44,091 nt of DNA from Micavibrio sp. (GTDB lineage: Bacteria; Pseudomonadota; Alphaproteobacteria; Micavibrionales; Micavibrionaceae): assembly GCA_028290825.1 (NCBI GenBank), contig JAQGJB010000115.1:1-44091 (forward strand), in the 5' to 3' direction. The first letter of the stretch is position 1; every line of letters starts with the position of its first letter. Below the pieces are notes generated by a model. The model saw nothing but the letters and a program-made list of their open reading frames with translations. It did not search any database and was not told where the DNA came from. Below are positions 41,526-44,091 of this stretch, piece after piece. Position numbers and translations under genes: made by a program.

Positions 41526-42019
41526 TTGCGGTGCAGATAGAGAACGATCTGCTGTTCGATCTGACGGGCGAGGTCTTCAAGTGCGTTCTGTTCGGCATTG
41601 TCTTCAGAGACGCGGGTGGTGAAGCGGCTGTCGAGAATGTCGTAGCTGGCGCTGGAGGTGAAGCTGCGCTCCAGCAAAATAGCGCCGGTGCGTTTATCGC
41701 TGAACCGCATCACGGTCGACACAGTCAGCTGCGAACGGGTGGCGGTGGCGTCCTTAGTCAGGTCAAGGTCGGTCTTGCTTACAATAATCGGGGCGATGTC
41801 GAGAAAATAGGTCGGGTCCGCCGGGCGGCCATGGCGGTAGAAACGGTCAATCAGGTTGTTGCGCAGCTGCAGGCCCTGATGATCGGGGATGTTGCTGATC
41901 TGGATGTTATTCAGGGTGCCCGCGACATCGCCGTTGCCGAGTTTGCCGTACATGGGCGTAAAGCCGCAGGCGGCAAGGGTGATTGTCAGGGCGAGGAGAC
42001 AGAGCCGACGGAGTTTCAT
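41522..42019 (-). CDS. lptE: LPS-assembly lipoprotein LptE
   Basis: 165 residues. A lipobox (LAACGF, cysteine about residue 18) follows a short signal peptide, so it is an outer-membrane lipoprotein. LptE plugs LptD and helps place LPS in the outer leaflet. The sequence GFTPMYG after the lipobox and QLRNNLIDRFY are usual for alphaproteobacterial LptE. Its ATG touches the leuS stop codon (TAAATG), so the two are coupled. Confidence 0.9.
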   Translation of the reverse strand: MKLRRLCLLALTITLAACGFTPMYGKLGNGDVAGTLNNIQISNIPDHQGLQLRNNLIDRFYRHGRPADPTYFLDIAPIIVSKTDLDLTKDATATRSQLTVSTVMRFSDKRTGAILLERSFTSSASYDILDSRFTTRVSEDNAEQNALEDLARQIEQQIVLYLHRK

Positions 42020-44091
42020 TTATCCGACCACCACATTGACGATACGGCCCGGAACCACGACGATTTTTTTAACGGTCTTACCATCCAGCGCCTTTTTGAC
42101 GCTGTCGTCATTCATGGCGATGGTTTCGGTTGTCTTCTGGTCGGAGTCTTTTGGCAGGGTGATCGTGGCCTTCATCTTGCCGTTGATCTGCACGGCAATG
42201 GTGACGGTGTCGGATTTAAGGAGGGCCGGATCGACTTCCGGCCACATGGTTTCGGCGAGGATCTCGGTGTGGCCGAGGCGTGACCAGAGTTCTTCAGTGA
42301 TGTGTGGCATCATCGGGTTAAAGCCGCGCAGGGCCATTTCAATGGCTTCGCGTTTGGCCCAGTCATTGGCCGGGTATTTTTCGATGGCGTTGGTCAGTTC
42401 GCGAAGACGGGCGACGGCCTTGTTCATGTGGAAGGCTTCGATGTCTTCGGCGACACCGGCAATGGCGCGGTGGGATTGGGAGCGCAGTTCAAGGGCGTGT
42501 GCTTCGAAGCTGGCGGGTTTTGGGCCAGTGTAAACATCGGCTTCGGCCACCAGGCGGTAGAGGCGGTTGATGAATTTCAATGCCCCTTCGATGCCGGACT
42601 CGGTCCATTCAATGTCGCGCTCGGGCGGTGAGTCGGACAGGATGAACAGACGTGCGGCATCGGCGCCGTAGGTGGTCAGAATATCATCGGGGTCGATGAC
42701 GTTCTTCTTTGATTTCGACATTTTTTCGATGCGGCCCATGATGACAGGGGTTTTATCGGTTTTTTTGACGAATTGTCCGTTATGGCCCGGCTCGACATCG
42801 TAGGGGAAAACCCACTTGTCGTCGGCATCCTTGAACGTGGCGTGTGTGACCATGCCTTGTGTGAAGAGGCCGGCGAAGGGCTCCTCAATATCGAGGTAGC
42901 CGCATTCCTTCATCGCGCGGGTGAAGAAGCGGGAATAGAGAAGATGAAGGACTGCGTGTTCGACGCCGCCAATGTATTGATCGACGGAGAGCCAGTAGGC
43001 GGCTTTCTTCGGATCGACAGGCAGGCTGGTGTTGCGCGGGTCGCAATAACGGGCGAAGTACCAGCTGGAATCGATGAAGGTATCGAAGGTGTCGGTTTCG
43101 CGTTCGGCATCGGCACCGCAGGACGGGCACTTTACGTGTTTCCAGGTCGGGTGATGGCTAAGCGGGTTGCCGGGTTTGTCGAAGGTGGCGTCTTCCGGCA
43201 ATGTGACGGGGAGTTGATCGTCAGGCACGGGGACAACGCCGCAGGCCTTGCAATGGATCATCGGGATGGGGGAACCCCAGTAACGCTGGCGCGAAACGCC
43301 CCAGTCGCGCAGGCGGTAATTGGTGGTGCCGAAACCTTTGCCGAGGCTTTCGATTTTCTCGATGGCTTTGGCTTTGCCGTCTTCAACGTGGGTGCCGTTG
43401 AGGAAGTCGGAATTAATGTGGATGCCGTCATCGGTGAATGGGAGGTCGACGGTTTCGCCATTTTCAGGAGCGACGACCTGTTTTATTTCAAGATTATATT
43501 TTTTGGCGAATTCGAAATCGCGCTGGTCGTGGGCAGGGCAGCCGAAAATCGCGCCGGTGCCGTAATCCATCAGGATGAAGTTGGCAATAAAGACGGGCAG
43601 TTCGACGCCGTCGAGGAATGGATGTTTGACACGTGCGCCGGTGTCGAAGCCGATTTTCTCGGCCTGTTCAATCGCGGCCTCGGAGGTACCGGCGGCCTGG
43701 CATTGTTTGATGAAGTCGGCGAAACCGGGTTTATTCGCGGCATGGGCTTTGGCGAATGGATGATCAGGCGCAATACCCACGAATGATGCGCCGAATAATG
43801 TGTCGGGGCGGGTGGTAAAAACTTCGATCTGGTCGGTGCTGCCCACGACGTCGAATTTGAACTGCAGGCCACGGGATTTTCCGATCCAGTTTTCCTGCAT
43901 GATGCGGACTTTTTCGGGCCAGCGTTCAAGGGTCTTGAGGCCGTCGATCAGCTCTTCGGCGTAATCGGTAATTTTCAGGAACCATTGCGAAAGTTTGCGG
44001 CGTTCAACAGGCGCGCCTGTGCGCCAGCCTTTGCCGTCGATCACCTGTTCGTTGGCGAGGACGGTGTTGTCGACCGGATCCCAGTTGACCA
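42020..44091 (-). CDS. leuS: Leucyl-tRNA synthetase, N-terminus missing
   Basis: 690 residues to the right edge, where the frame is still open ([19 protein letters not shown]), so about 170-180 residues with the HIGH motif lie outside the window. Visible are the editing domain (TTRPDTLFG, then [16 protein letters not shown]), the zinc finger-like [18 protein letters not shown], and KMSKSKKN at about two thirds. The C-terminal anticodon-binding and extension domains are complete. It is the first gene of the leuS-lptE run. Confidence 0.96.
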   Translation of the reverse strand, partial: VNWDPVDNTVLANEQVIDGKGWRTGAPVERRKLSQWFLKITDYAEELIDGLKTLERWPEKVRIMQENWIGKSRGLQFKFDVVGSTDQIEVFTTRPDTLFGASFVGIAPDHPFAKAHAANKPGFADFIKQCQAAGTSEAAIEQAEKIGFDTGARVKHPFLDGVELPVFIANFILMDYGTGAIFGCPAHDQRDFEFAKKYNLEIKQVVAPENGETVDLPFTDDGIHINSDFLNGTHVEDGKAKAIEKIESLGKGFGTTNYRLRDWGVSRQRYWGSPIPMIHCKACGVVPVPDDQLPVTLPEDATFDKPGNPLSHHPTWKHVKCPSCGADAERETDTFDTFIDSSWYFARYCDPRNTSLPVDPKKAAYWLSVDQYIGGVEHAVLHLLYSRFFTRAMKECGYLDIEEPFAGLFTQGMVTHATFKDADDKWVFPYDVEPGHNGQFVKKTDKTPVIMGRIEKMSKSKKNVIDPDDILTTYGADAARLFILSDSPPERDIEWTESGIEGALKFINRLYRLVAEADVYTGPKPASFEAHALELRSQSHRAIAGVAEDIEAFHMNKAVARLRELTNAIEKYPANDWAKREAIEMALRGFNPMMPHITEELWSRLGHTEILAETMWPEVDPALLKSDTVTIAVQINGKMKATITLPKDSDQKTTETIAMNDDSVKKALDGKTVKKIVVVPGRIVNVVVG

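Noticed and set aside
42773-43786. Open frame of 337 codons on the plus strand, antisense to leuS
   Set aside because: It lies wholly inside a clear leuS sequence; antisense frames are common in genes of this base composition, and it shows no family features or ribosome-binding site.
1-44091. tRNA or rRNA genes, insertion sequences, phage genes, CRISPR arrays
   Set aside because: None was recognised on reading; short tRNAs cannot be fully excluded without a covariance-model search.

Overview
The window looks like an origin-proximal piece of an alphaproteobacterial chromosome. The evidence is gene order: hemE-hemH-hemJ-rho-mnmE-mnmG-rsmG-parA-parB on one strand and leuS-lptE-holA on the other is the usual alphaproteobacterial arrangement, and hemE flanks the replication origin in Caulobacter and Rickettsia. 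DUF6489- and DUF1993-type proteins and a ferrochelatase with a C-terminal cysteine cluster fit this. A Micavibrio-like or other deep-branching alphaproteobacterium is possible, but I cannot fix the genus.

Left part (1-6691, all minus strand): the 5' part of the PEP synthase/PPDK regulator gene ppsR, then a block of accessory genes. These are two tandem paralogous cytoplasmic proteins (DUF6782-like), a membrane-anchored Sel1-repeat protein, a small unknown protein, a luxI acyl-homoserine-lactone synthase, its luxR regulator and one unknown gene. Between 6692 and 7062 transcription switches from minus to plus. That gap holds a consensus DnaA box, two near-consensus boxes, an AT-rich stretch and a perfect CtrA-type TTAA-N7-TTAA site, so I call it the likely oriC.

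Middle part (7063-27155): the haem genes hemE, hemH and hemJ; rho with its own promoter and terminator; periplasmic msrA; mnmE; mnmG-rsmG carrying several parS-like sites; and parA-parB. Minus-strand genes are scattered between them. One group is a TrpR/YerC-type regulator followed by hisG, with a dyad overlapping the hisG promoter, then a dienelactone hydrolase whose ribosome-binding site lies inside a perfect 19-bp hairpin, and a zinc-ribbon membrane protein.

Right part (27156-44091): a short AT-rich stretch with a damaged secreted-protein gene and a membrane protein; an orphan PAS-PAS-histidine kinase-receiver hybrid; several unknown genes; an SDR oxidoreductase; a DUF1993 protein; a HAD hydrolase; an operon of an M49-like metallopeptidase, earP (EF-P arginine rhamnosyltransferase) and efp with Arg32; a divergent EAL-domain protein; and the minus-strand genes leuS (5' end missing), lptE, a secreted unknown, two tiny genes and holA.

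No rRNA or tRNA genes, insertion sequences, phage genes or CRISPR arrays were recognised.
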